9,017 nt of DNA from Fusobacteriales bacterium (GCA_031285605.1 JAITVW010000261.1:1-9017), one strand, 5' to 3'; shown: positions 1-6,503, numbered from the stretch's first letter. Translations and numbers: made by a program. Notes: generated by a model not told the origin, from the letters alone.

Positions 1-1
1 A

Positions 2-370
2 GTTGATGTATTGACTGCTATAAACATATTTGGAACAATAGTAGTATTAGTATTTTCAGTATATAATTTGAATAATAAATATGATGAAAGAGCATTAAGA
101 ATGAGAAAGTGTTATATTAAGCTTAGTAGTCTTGAAAATAGTATTAATAAAGATAATTATGCTAGAAAATGTGAGGATTATCAAAAAATTCTTAATAATT
201 TTGAAAATCATCATATGTTGGATTATTTAGAAGTGTTATATAATGAGAACATAAAATTTTCTTTAAGAGAACTTTGTTTGTATGGTTATTTTAAGGTAAT
301 AGAAATGATAAAATATTTTATGTTGTTAATGCCTTTTATTGTGACCATAATAATAGTAATAATTTTATGA
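2..370 (+). CDS. SLATT-domain-like membrane protein, 3' part only
   Basis: The reading frame is open to the left edge, so the gene starts outside the window; 122 residues and the stop are visible. The visible part begins with a hydrophobic segment (about residues 4-19 from the edge). Next comes a basic/acidic turn with YDERALRMRKCY, a charged region, then YQKILNNFENHH and DYLEVLY, and finally a second strongly hydrophobic segment of about 20 residues at the C-terminus. A membrane helix followed by a Y..RA..M..CY..L pattern and a Y..IL...ENH...DY pattern resembles SLATT domains, which are predicted membrane pore-forming effectors of nucleotide-based and reverse-transcriptase-linked conflict systems. 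The family call rests on remembered motifs, not a search. TTG at 11 is an in-frame possible start, but it lies inside the helix and has no ribosome site, so I treat the gene as truncated. Partner genes would lie to the left, unseen. Confidence 0.65.
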   Translation, partial: VDVLTAINIFGTIVVLVFSVYNLNNKYDERALRMRKCYIKLSSLENSINKDNYARKCEDYQKILNNFENHHMLDYLEVLYNENIKFSLRELCLYGYFKVIEMIKYFMLLMPFIVTIIIVIIL

Positions 371-426
371 TATTATAAAAATTACTTTTATATATGATTT
401 TATTAAAAATAGATATACAAAACATA

Positions 427-455
427 TTGATTTTTCAAAAAAAATCTGATATACT
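427..455 (+). promoter_or_regulatory. Promoter of the arg leader and operon
   Basis: TTGATT (427-432) and TATACT (450-455) are separated by exactly 17 bases, matching the sigma-70 consensus at 4/6 and 5/6. Transcription would start near 461-464, about 30 bases before the small arginine-rich ORF and about 260 bases before argC. No closer promoter with good spacing is seen for argC. TTGTCA (670-675) and TATAAA (691-696) have only 15 bases between them. Confidence 0.65.
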
Positions 456-489
456 TTTTATATAATAAAAAAAGAAAGAGTGGTGAGTG

Positions 490-568
490 CAATGATTAAA
501 TTTATAAGAAGGATAAGGGAAAGAAATTTTAAAATTAAATACCCTTGTCATGACTAATTTAATCATTG
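490..568 (+). repeat. 13-bp perfect inverted repeat flanking the leader ORF
   Basis: CAATGATTAAATT (490-502) and AATTTAATCATTG (556-568) are exact reverse complements, 53 bases apart. The left arm contains the start codon of the small ORF and the right arm overlaps its stop codon. In RNA the pair would form a long-range stem that hides the start codon. In DNA it could instead be two inverted operator half-sites. The repeat is seen directly; either role is inference. Confidence 0.6.
492..557 (+). CDS. Putative arginine-rich leader peptide (21 aa)
   Basis: This is a small ORF with an ATG start and TAA stop. GGTGA (482-486) lies 5 bases before the ATG; the same kind of ribosome site precedes argF and psuK in this window. 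Residues 6-11 read RRIRER, so four of 21 codons are arginine (507-512, 516-518, 522-524), two of them AGG. The ORF lies between a good promoter and two terminator-like hairpins upstream of an arginine biosynthesis operon. That is where a leader peptide sensing charged arginyl-tRNA would sit. The alternative is chance: purine-rich DNA readily gives AGA and AGG codons. No family similarity is recognised or expected for such a short peptide. Translation is inferred from position and ribosome site only. Confidence 0.45.
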   Translation: MIKFIRRIRERNFKIKYPCHD

Positions 569-593
569 TATGTATAGTATAGATAATAATGTT

Positions 594-622
594 AGTCAAT
601 GGCTTTCAAGCTGTTGACTTTT
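594..622 (+). terminator. Attenuator-like terminator hairpin A in the arg leader
   Basis: Bases 594-604 pair with 609-619 (11 bp, two of them G-U) around a TTCA loop, followed by TTTTATTAT. The stem has a GC-containing top and an immediate T-rich tail, as in an intrinsic terminator. It begins 37 bases after the stop of the arginine-rich ORF. Its left arm overlaps a stretch (591-598) that can pair with 551-558 instead, which would break the lower half of the hairpin. Confidence 0.6.
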
Positions 623-653
623 ATTATAAATACCAGATGAAGTAAGTATATAC

Positions 654-691
654 GGAATCTTATGATGAATTGTCATAAGGTTTCTTTTTTT
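654..691 (+). terminator. Terminator hairpin B just before argC
   Basis: Bases 654-665 pair with 673-684 (12 bp including two G-U) around a 7-base loop, followed by seven T (685-691). This is the stronger terminator shape of the two in the leader. It ends only 33 bases before the argC start, so it can hardly be the terminator of a separate upstream gene unless argC is expressed by read-through. It is best read as a second attenuator or a leaky terminator. Confidence 0.7.
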
Positions 692-711
692 ATAAAAAGA
701 AATATAAAATC

Positions 712-717
712 AGGAGG
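712..717 (+). promoter_or_regulatory. Ribosome binding site that fixes the argC start
   Basis: AGGAGG lies 7 bases before ATG 725. The in-frame ATGs at 662 and 665 lie inside hairpin B, have no ribosome site, and would add 21 residues before the family's normal N-terminal MIKVGLVGATG. Confidence 0.9.
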
Positions 718-724
718 AAATAAA

Positions 725-1762
725 ATGATAAAAGTAGGACTGGTAGGAGCTACAGGATATGCGGGACAGCAGCTTTTGTGGATTCTGAACATGCATAAGG
801 AAACAGAAATAAAATTTATATCTTCAAATAGCTATGAAGGAAAAGAAATTTCTGAAGTATACGGGAATTATAAAAAATATTTCGGGAAAAAGCTGATATC
901 ACAGGAAGAGGCAGGGACAAAATTAGATGAAACAGATGTTTTGTTTATGGCTCTTCCGCACGGAATGTCTGAAAAGCTTGCAGGGCAGGCTTTGAAATCA
1001 GGTGTAAAGGTAATAGATCTCGGGGCGGATTTTCGTCTTGATGATTCTGAAACATATGAGAAATGGTACAAAGTAAAGCACGAACATCCTGAGATAAATA
1101 AACAGGCGGTTTACGGACTTCCTGAGCTTTACAGGGAAAAGATAAAGGAAAGCAGTATAATAGCAGCACCGGGATGTTATCCTACATCGGCAATACTTGC
1201 AGCAGCACCTTTATTAAAGAAAAATCTGGTAAAAACCGAAAATATAATTATTGATTCCAAGTCAGGAGTTTCAGGAGCAGGCAGAGGTCTGAAAACAGAA
1301 TCGCTTTTTACAGAGGTAAATGAAAATTTTAAGGCATATAATCTGTTTATGCACAGACATACTCCCGAAATAGAACAGGAGCTGGGAAAAGCAGCAGGGA
1401 AAGAAGCAGGAGTGATATTTACACCTCATCTGCTTCCAATAAACAGAGGAATACTCTCTACACTGTATCTGGATATGACAGAAGAGATAACTGAGGAGGA
1501 AATTTATAAAATATATAAGGAGTTTTATAAAGATGATTATTTTGTGAGAATAAGCGAAGAGCTTCCTGAGATAAAAAATATAAAAAATACAAATGTCTGT
1601 GAGATCGGAATAAGAGCAGATATAAAGAAAAAGAAAATCATAGTGGTGTCTGTAATAGATAATCTTATAAAAGGTGCTGGAGGACAGGCTGTACAGGCTA
1701 TGAATATAATGTTCGGACTTCCTGAAACAGAAGGACTTGATTATCTGTCTATGTATGTGTAA
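725..1762 (+). CDS. argC: N-acetyl-gamma-glutamyl-phosphate reductase
   Basis: The product catalyses NADPH-dependent reduction of N-acetylglutamyl phosphate to N-acetylglutamate semialdehyde, the third step of arginine synthesis, in the cytosol. It has 345 residues, normal for the family. The N-terminal Rossmann motif GLVGATGYAGQQL (5-17) binds the cofactor. The catalytic cysteine is Cys151 in APGCYPT. His212 in HRHTPEI is the expected catalytic base, and the family segments SGVSGAGRG (180-188) and KGAGGQAVQ (316-324) are present. The C-terminus (GLPETEGLDYLSMYV) is complete, so the acetyltransferase remnant that follows in the same frame has not damaged it. This is the first gene of argCJBDF and the one directly exposed to control by the leader. 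The start is chosen by the AGGAGG at 712-717. Confidence 0.97.
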   Translation: MIKVGLVGATGYAGQQLLWILNMHKETEIKFISSNSYEGKEISEVYGNYKKYFGKKLISQEEAGTKLDETDVLFMALPHGMSEKLAGQALKSGVKVIDLGADFRLDDSETYEKWYKVKHEHPEINKQAVYGLPELYREKIKESSIIAAPGCYPTSAILAAAPLLKKNLVKTENIIIDSKSGVSGAGRGLKTESLFTEVNENFKAYNLFMHRHTPEIEQELGKAAGKEAGVIFTPHLLPINRGILSTLYLDMTEEITEEEIYKIYKEFYKDDYFVRISEELPEIKNIKNTNVCEIGIRADIKKKKIIVVSVIDNLIKGAGGQAVQAMNIMFGLPETEGLDYLSMYV

Positions 1763-1933
1763 AAAATCCGGCGTGTATGTATTAACAAAAGTACAAATAC
1801 TGCAGGCAGAAAGCTTCATAAAAATACAGAATTTGAGAAAACAGGGTATTTTCAAGAGGCGGCAAATAAATTTGGAAAGTTTATAGATGTAGAATTTTGG
1901 TCTTTGATATCAAAGCCGGCAAAAGTAAATTAG
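1763..1933 (+). pseudogene. Remnant of a GNAT (phosphinothricin-type) N-acetyltransferase C-terminus
   Basis: Directly after the argC stop, in the same frame, 56 codons run open to TAG at 1931. They have no start codon with a ribosome site. The translation includes RKLHKNTEFEKTGYF and NKFGKFIDVEFWSLI. This resembles the C-terminal end of PAT/MddA-like GNAT enzymes, where the pattern is roughly N..S..LHEKLGFEKVG.F...G.KFG...DV.W. The acetyl-CoA-binding R/Q..GxG/A motif and everything N-terminal to it are missing. The usual glycine of the LHEKLGF motif is a glutamate here. It therefore looks like the tail of a gene lost by deletion, left inside the arg operon and filling most of the argC-argJ gap. 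The match is from memory of the family pattern. A chance open frame is the alternative, but the length and order of matching positions make that less likely. Confidence 0.55.
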
Positions 1934-1964
1934 AGAATATTATATAAATTTAGGAGGATTAGGA

Positions 1965-3185
1965 ATGGATGTAATTAAGAACGGAACGATTACGGATGTA
2001 AAGGGCTTCAAAGCTGCAGGAATAACTGCCGGTTTGAAAAAAAGCGGGAAAAAAGATTTGGCACTGATCTACAGTGAATATAAAGCAGTATCTGCTGTCG
2101 TATTTACCAAAAATCTGGTAAAAGCAGCTCCGATACTGGTGGATATGGAAAATATAAAATCGGAAAATACTCAGGCAATTATAGTAAACAGCGGAAATGC
2201 CAATGCATGTACAGGGGAAGACGGGTATAAAAATGCAAAGAAAATGACAGAAATAATAGCGGAAAAGCTGAACCTGCATCCGACAGAAGTTTTGGTAGAG
2301 TCTACCGGAATTATAGGTGTTCAGATGGATATGGAAAAAATAGCTTCCGGTCTTGAAAAAATAGTATCGGAGCTTAGTGAAGAAGGAGGACATAATGCAG
2401 GAGAGGCAATAATGACTACAGATACATTTTCTAAGAATTTAGCCGTAAAGATAGAAATCGGCGGGAAAACTGTAACAATAGCCGGAATAGCTAAGGGTTC
2501 GGGAATGATACACCCTGATATGGCAACAATGCTTGCATTTCTTGTAACAGATGTGAGTATTGACAAAAAACTGCTTCAGAAAGTATTTTCAAAAAGTACT
2601 GATGATTCATATAACATGGTTTCTGTGGATGGGGATACCAGTACTAACGATATGGCGGGAATACTGGCAAACGGTGCAGCCGGCAATACAAAGATAACTG
2701 ATGAAAACAGTGAAGAATTTAAGATTTTTGAAGAGGCTCTGAATTTTGTCAATAAAGAGCTTGCGAAGTCCATAGCAAAAGATGGTGAGGGAGCTACAAA
2801 GCTCATAGAAGTAACAACAAAAAATGCCGGAACAATGGAAGATGCAAAAAAAGTATCAAAATCTGTTATTACTTCAAGTCTTTTTAAAGCAGCAGTATTC
2901 GGCTCAGATGCGAATTGGGGAAGAATATTATGTGCTGTGGGATATTCAGGTGCGGAGCTGATTGTGGATAAAATTGAGATATTTATAAAAGGTGAGGATA
3001 AAATAATTCAGGTGGCAAAAAACGGAATGGGTATAAACTTTGACGAAGAAGAAGTGGAAAAAATACTAAAAGAAGAGAAAGTAGGGATTATTGTTAATCT
3101 GAATGACGGGAATTATGATGCGACAGCCTGGGGCTGCGACCTGACTTATGATTATGTAAAGATAAATGCAGATTACAGAACATAA
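1965..3185 (+). CDS. argJ: Glutamate N-acetyltransferase / ornithine acetyltransferase ArgJ
   Basis: ArgJ transfers the acetyl group from N-acetylornithine to glutamate, releasing ornithine and regenerating N-acetylglutamate (cyclic pathway). Some members also use acetyl-CoA for the first step. The product has 406 residues, the usual size. The family's self-cleavage site is visible in KGSGMIHPDMATML, with cleavage expected between Ala187 and Thr188 to give alpha and beta chains, Thr188 being the nucleophile. Other family segments are NSGNANACTG (75-84), VDGDTSTND in the beta chain, and the typical C-terminal end CDLTYDYVKINADYRT. AGGAGG (1952-1957) lies 7 bases before the ATG. No argA or argE is in the window, consistent with acetyl recycling by ArgJ. 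Whether it also has the acetyl-CoA activity cannot be told from sequence by eye. Confidence 0.97.
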   Translation: MDVIKNGTITDVKGFKAAGITAGLKKSGKKDLALIYSEYKAVSAVVFTKNLVKAAPILVDMENIKSENTQAIIVNSGNANACTGEDGYKNAKKMTEIIAEKLNLHPTEVLVESTGIIGVQMDMEKIASGLEKIVSELSEEGGHNAGEAIMTTDTFSKNLAVKIEIGGKTVTIAGIAKGSGMIHPDMATMLAFLVTDVSIDKKLLQKVFSKSTDDSYNMVSVDGDTSTNDMAGILANGAAGNTKITDENSEEFKIFEEALNFVNKELAKSIAKDGEGATKLIEVTTKNAGTMEDAKKVSKSVITSSLFKAAVFGSDANWGRILCAVGYSGAELIVDKIEIFIKGEDKIIQVAKNGMGINFDEEEVEKILKEEKVGIIVNLNDGNYDATAWGCDLTYDYVKINADYRT

Positions 3186-3228
3186 AAGATATAAGATAAA
3201 AAAGTATTTTACGGTATTAAAACCAGTT

Positions 3229-3254
3229 CCTGTTTATCAGCAAATATAAACAGG
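3229..3254 (+). repeat. Hairpin in the argJ-argB gap
   Basis: CCTGTTTAT (3229-3237) and ATAAACAGG (3246-3254) form a perfect 9-bp stem with an 8-base loop. No T-run follows, so it is not an intrinsic terminator. It could be an RNA-processing or stabilising stem between argJ and argB, or an operator. The rest of the 99-base gap shows nothing beyond the argB ribosome site. Confidence 0.5.
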
Positions 3255-3284
3255 TCACTACAATAAACTAAAAAAGGAGAAAAA

Positions 3285-4160
3285 ATGTTAAACAATCATG
3301 AGAAAGCAGATACACTTGTAGAAGCTCTGCCGTTTATACGGAAATATTACGGTAAAACTGTGGTAATAAAATACGGTGGAAGTGCAATGGCAGATGAGGA
3401 AATAAGAGAGGAATTTATAAAAGACGTTGTACTTATGAAGTATGTAGGGATAAATCCTGTTATTATCCACGGCGGAGGACCTGAAATAAATCTTATGTTG
3501 AAAAAACTGGGGAAAGAAACAGAGTTTGTGGAAGGGAACAGAGTAAGTGACAGTGAAACAGTAGAAGTCGCAGAGATGATACTTTCGGCAAAGCTGAATA
3601 AGGGTATAGTGGCAGATATTAATAAGCACGGCGGGAAAGCCGCAGGCTTAAGCGGAAAAGACGGAAATCTTATACTTGCCAAGAAAAAATATATAGAAAA
3701 AGATAACCAGAAACTGGATATAGGCTTTGTCGGCGAGGTAGTAAAAATAAATCCTGAGATAATAGAGATACTTGCAGAAAAAGATTATATTCCTGTGATA
3801 TCATCAATAGGACAGGATCTTGAAGGAAATACCTATAATATAAATGCAGACTATGTAGCAGGCGAGATAGCAGGAGTACTTAATGCATTCAGACTATTGT
3901 TTCTTACAGATGTGGACGGAATAATGACGGATCATAATAACAAGGCAACCCTGATTCCCGAAATAAGCAGTTCGGAAGTGACGAAGCTCATAGATGACGG
4001 GATTATAACAGGTGGAATGCTTCCTAAGGTAAATACATGTCTGAATGCTGTCAATAAGGGTGTAAAAAATGTTATAATACTAAATGGAAAAGTAAAGCAT
4101 TCGATACTTCTAGAGCTGTTTACCTATGAAGGATTCGGTACTATGATAAAAAGCGGCTGA
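3285..4160 (+). CDS. argB: Acetylglutamate kinase
   Basis: The product phosphorylates N-acetylglutamate with ATP, the second and usually the controlled step of the pathway. It is a cytosolic amino-acid kinase of 291 residues. Visible motifs are VVIKYGGSAM (26-35), the glycine-rich IIHGGGPEINL (60-70), AGLSGKDG (120-127), NINADYVAGEIAGVLNA (185-201), LTDVDGIM (207-214) and GGMLPKV (243-249), with the expected catalytic lysines Lys29 and Lys248. The N-terminal stretch before the kinase core (EKADTLVEALPFIRKYYGK) and the C-terminal GFGTMI resemble arginine-inhibited NAGKs. In those enzymes the N-terminal helix builds the hexamer and the C-terminal end lines the arginine site. Feedback inhibition by arginine is therefore likely but inferred. 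AAGGAG (3274-3279) lies 5 bases before ATG. Confidence 0.97.
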   Translation: MLNNHEKADTLVEALPFIRKYYGKTVVIKYGGSAMADEEIREEFIKDVVLMKYVGINPVIIHGGGPEINLMLKKLGKETEFVEGNRVSDSETVEVAEMILSAKLNKGIVADINKHGGKAAGLSGKDGNLILAKKKYIEKDNQKLDIGFVGEVVKINPEIIEILAEKDYIPVISSIGQDLEGNTYNINADYVAGEIAGVLNAFRLLFLTDVDGIMTDHNNKATLIPEISSSEVTKLIDDGIITGGMLPKVNTCLNAVNKGVKNVIILNGKVKHSILLELFTYEGFGTMIKSG

Positions 4161-4164
4161 TATT

Positions 4165-4198
4165 TTGAATATTTACAAATATGGATTATCATATTCAA
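4165..4198 (+). repeat. 8-bp inverted repeat in the argB-argD gap
   Basis: TTGAATAT (4165-4172) and ATATTCAA (4191-4198) are exact reverse complements separated by 18 bases. TGAAT/ATTCA half-sites recall ARG boxes, but the spacing is too wide for one box, and AT-rich DNA gives such repeats by chance. Nothing else stands out in this 79-base gap except the argD ribosome site. Confidence 0.25.
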
Positions 4199-4239
4199 TG
4201 TAACGGTGAAAAAATATTAATAAATTATAAGGAGGAAAT

Positions 4240-5403
4240 ATGTTATTAAATGTATATAACAGGTTTAACGTAAACTTTGTAAAAGGAAAAGGTGTATATC
4301 TCTATGATGATCAGGGAAATGAATATCTGGACTTTGTATCGGGAATAGCTGTAAACTGCCTTGGTCATGCGCATCCTGTCATAGCAAATGCATTGAAAAA
4401 ACAGGGAGAAACACTTATTCATATATCAAATCTGTATTACAGCGATACTCAGACAAAGCTGGTAGATAAGTTAACAGGTTTGAGCGGACATGAAAGGGTA
4501 TTTTTCAGCAACAGCGGAACAGAAGCTGTAGAGCTGGCAATAAAAATAGCAAGAAAATACGGAAATAATATAGATAAAAATAAAACAGAAATAATATATA
4601 TGAAAGATTCATTTCACGGGAGAAGTACAGGCTCACTTGCGATTACAGGCCAGAAAAAATATCAGGAGCCTTTTGAGCCGCTTATGCCTAATGTGACAGA
4701 ATGCCTATTCAATGATGTGGAAGACCTGAAATCAAAGATAAATCAGAATACATGTGCAGTAATACTGGAGCCTGTTCAGGGAGAAAGCGGAATACAAACA
4801 GCAAGTACTGAATTTTTGAAAGCTCTGAAAGAACTTTGCAGTGAAAATAATGCACTTTTGATATTTGACGAAATACAGTGCGGAATGGGAAGAATGGGAA
4901 CATTATTTGCATATGAACAGCTGGGTGTAGTACCTGATATAGTGACTATAGCAAAGGCGCTCGGAGGCGGAGTTCCTATAGGTGCATGTCTGACTAAGGG
5001 GAAAGCTAACGATGTAATGGTTCCCGGAGATCACGGTTCTACATACGGAGGAAATCCTCTGGTATGTACAGTTGCATATGATGTTCTGACAGAGCTTGTG
5101 GATAACAGGGTTATCGCGGGAGTAAAAGCAAAAGGGGAATATGCTGTAGAAAAGCTGAATAAATTAAAAGAAAAATATAAGCTGATAGAGGAAATAAGAG
5201 GAACAGGTCTTTTGATAGGGATAAAACTGGATGAAAGCGTGACAGCAAGAGATTTTGCAAATACTGCATTTGAAAACAAATTTCTTCTTGTGCCTGCCGG
5301 AAATAATGTTTTGAGATATTTTCCGCCGTTAAATGTAACTTTGGAAGAGATAGACAAATCTATTGAAAAAATGGAAGAAATATTGAATATATTTGAAAAA
5401 TAA
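4240..5403 (+). CDS. argD: Acetylornithine aminotransferase
   Basis: This is a PLP-dependent class III aminotransferase that converts N-acetylglutamate semialdehyde plus glutamate to N-acetylornithine plus 2-oxoglutarate. Related enzymes also serve lysine synthesis (DapC role). The product has 387 residues, typical for ArgD. Visible are the PLP phosphate-binding SNSGTEAVE (90-98), FHGR (125-128) stacking on the ring, IFDEIQCGMGR (208-218) with Asp210 contacting the pyridine nitrogen, and the Schiff-base Lys239 in TIAKALGGGVPIGA. STYGGNPL (267-274) and RGTGLLIGI (320-328) are also typical. The ribosome site AAGGAGG (4229-4235) is only 4 bases from ATG, close but acceptable. ArgD rather than ornithine or GABA aminotransferase is favoured by length and operon position. 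Confidence 0.95.
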   Translation: MLLNVYNRFNVNFVKGKGVYLYDDQGNEYLDFVSGIAVNCLGHAHPVIANALKKQGETLIHISNLYYSDTQTKLVDKLTGLSGHERVFFSNSGTEAVELAIKIARKYGNNIDKNKTEIIYMKDSFHGRSTGSLAITGQKKYQEPFEPLMPNVTECLFNDVEDLKSKINQNTCAVILEPVQGESGIQTASTEFLKALKELCSENNALLIFDEIQCGMGRMGTLFAYEQLGVVPDIVTIAKALGGGVPIGACLTKGKANDVMVPGDHGSTYGGNPLVCTVAYDVLTELVDNRVIAGVKAKGEYAVEKLNKLKEKYKLIEEIRGTGLLIGIKLDESVTARDFANTAFENKFLLVPAGNNVLRYFPPLNVTLEEIDKSIEKMEEILNIFEK

Positions 5404-5430
5404 AATTTTGAGAAAAGAAGTGGTGAACTT

Positions 5431-6426
5431 ATGCTGAAAAAAAAATCATTTTTAAAACTGTTGGATTTTACAAGAGAGGAACTGGAGTATCTTTTAAATA
5501 TGTCAAAAAAACTAAAAGAAGATAAGAAGAATAACACAGAAATGAAAAAACTGAGCGGAAAAAATATAGCGCTGATATTTGAAAAGACATCCACAAGAAC
5601 AAGATGTGCATTTGAAGTAGCGGCTTTTGATCAGGGAGCAAATGTAACTTATATAGGACCTTCTACATCACAGACAGGGGATAAAGAATCTATAGAGGAT
5701 ACTGCAAGAGTGCTGGGCAGATTTTATGACGGTCTGGAATACAGAGGCTATGGACAGAAAATAGTCGAGACACTGGCCGAATATGCAGGTGTACCTGTAT
5801 GGAACGGCTTGACTACAGAATCGCATCCTACACAAGTACTGGCTGATTTTATGACTATACTTGAGCATAAAGGGAATCTTACAGGAATAAAATTCGCATT
5901 TATGGGAGATGGAAGAAATAATGTGGCAAATTCTCTGATGATAGGAGCGGCAAAATTTGGAATGGATTTTAGAATTGCAGCACCAAAAGAGCTTTTTCCA
6001 AATGAAGAGCTGGTAAAAAAAGCCAAGGAGCTGGCTGCCGAATCCGGAGGAAAAATAACACTTACGGAGAATCCTGCCGAAGGTGTGGATGACTGTGATG
6101 TTATATATACTGATGTATGGGTATCAATGGGTGAAGATGAGGGTATATGGAAAGATAGAATCAAGCAGTTAAAGCCGTATCAGGTAAACAGTACTCTTGT
6201 GAAAAATGCAAAGTCTGATTATTTATTTATGCACTGTCTTCCGGCTTTTCACGATCTGAAAACAAAAACAGGTGAAAAGATGCATGAAAAATTTGGAATT
6301 ACAGAAATGGAAGTTACCGATGAGGTTTTTGAAAGTAAAAATTCTGTTGTTTTTGATGAGGCGGAAAATAGAATGCATACTATAAAAGCTGTTATGGTAG
6401 CAACTCTTGGAGAAATAAATATCTAA
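5431..6426 (+). CDS. argF: Ornithine carbamoyltransferase (long ArgI/ArcB-like form)
   Basis: The product joins ornithine and carbamoyl phosphate to give citrulline and phosphate. It has 331 residues. Carbamoyl-phosphate binding motifs are STRTR (54-58) and HPTQ (132-135). Ornithine-binding residues are in SMGE (232-235) and the catalytic cysteine is in HCLPAFHD (268-275). The C-terminal region ([33 protein letters not shown]) and total length match the E. coli ArgI and ArcB type better than the shorter Bacillus-type anabolic enzyme. This is a recollection of family patterns. Its place at the end of argCJBDF, 27 bases after argD, argues for a biosynthetic role; a catabolic origin cannot be excluded. 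The ribosome site is GGTGA (5422-5426), 4 bases from ATG. Confidence 0.95.
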   Translation: MLKKKSFLKLLDFTREELEYLLNMSKKLKEDKKNNTEMKKLSGKNIALIFEKTSTRTRCAFEVAAFDQGANVTYIGPSTSQTGDKESIEDTARVLGRFYDGLEYRGYGQKIVETLAEYAGVPVWNGLTTESHPTQVLADFMTILEHKGNLTGIKFAFMGDGRNNVANSLMIGAAKFGMDFRIAAPKELFPNEELVKKAKELAAESGGKITLTENPAEGVDDCDVIYTDVWVSMGEDEGIWKDRIKQLKPYQVNSTLVKNAKSDYLFMHCLPAFHDLKTKTGEKMHEKFGITEMEVTDEVFESKNSVVFDEAENRMHTIKAVMVATLGEINI

Positions 6427-6467
6427 TAACATTGTAAATAATAATATACAGGATATTGCATTGTTTT

Positions 6468-6503
6468 TATCAAGAGACTGTCACTTCTGACAGCCTCTTG
6501 ATA
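6468..6503 (+). terminator. Terminator at the end of the arg operon
   Basis: Bases 6468-6483 pair with 6488-6503 in a 16-bp stem with one A/C mismatch and a CTTC loop, 42 bases after the argF stop. The downstream tail TTTGTGTT is only moderately T-rich. On the minus strand the mismatch becomes a G-U pair, but the tail there is not U-rich. Confidence 0.7.

Noticed and set aside
361..383. Terminator for the SLATT-like gene
   Set aside because: The only stem (361-368 with 375-383) is pure A/T with a bulge, so it is too weak to call.
662..724. Earlier argC start at ATG 662, adding 21 residues
   Set aside because: The extension overlaps terminator hairpin B, has no ribosome site, and does not look like the family's N-terminus. 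AGGAGG fits ATG 725.
371..724. T-box riboswitch in the arg leader
   Set aside because: I see no T-box consensus (the GGTGG-ACC-GCG stretch) before the terminators. Arginine sensing by a leader peptide fits better.
1271..1855. Long minus-strand frame opposite the argC end
   Set aside because: It mirrors the coding strand of argC and the GNAT remnant, has aromatic/cysteine-rich composition typical of reverse frames, and no ribosome site.
4165..4198. ARG-box operator in the argB-argD gap
   Set aside because: The half-sites are 18 bases apart instead of forming one compact box, and no promoter is nearby. Kept only as a low-confidence repeat.
5031..5594. Minus-strand frame of 187 codons across argD and argF
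   Set aside because: Serine/phenylalanine-rich reverse reading of two clearly real genes; no family resemblance.
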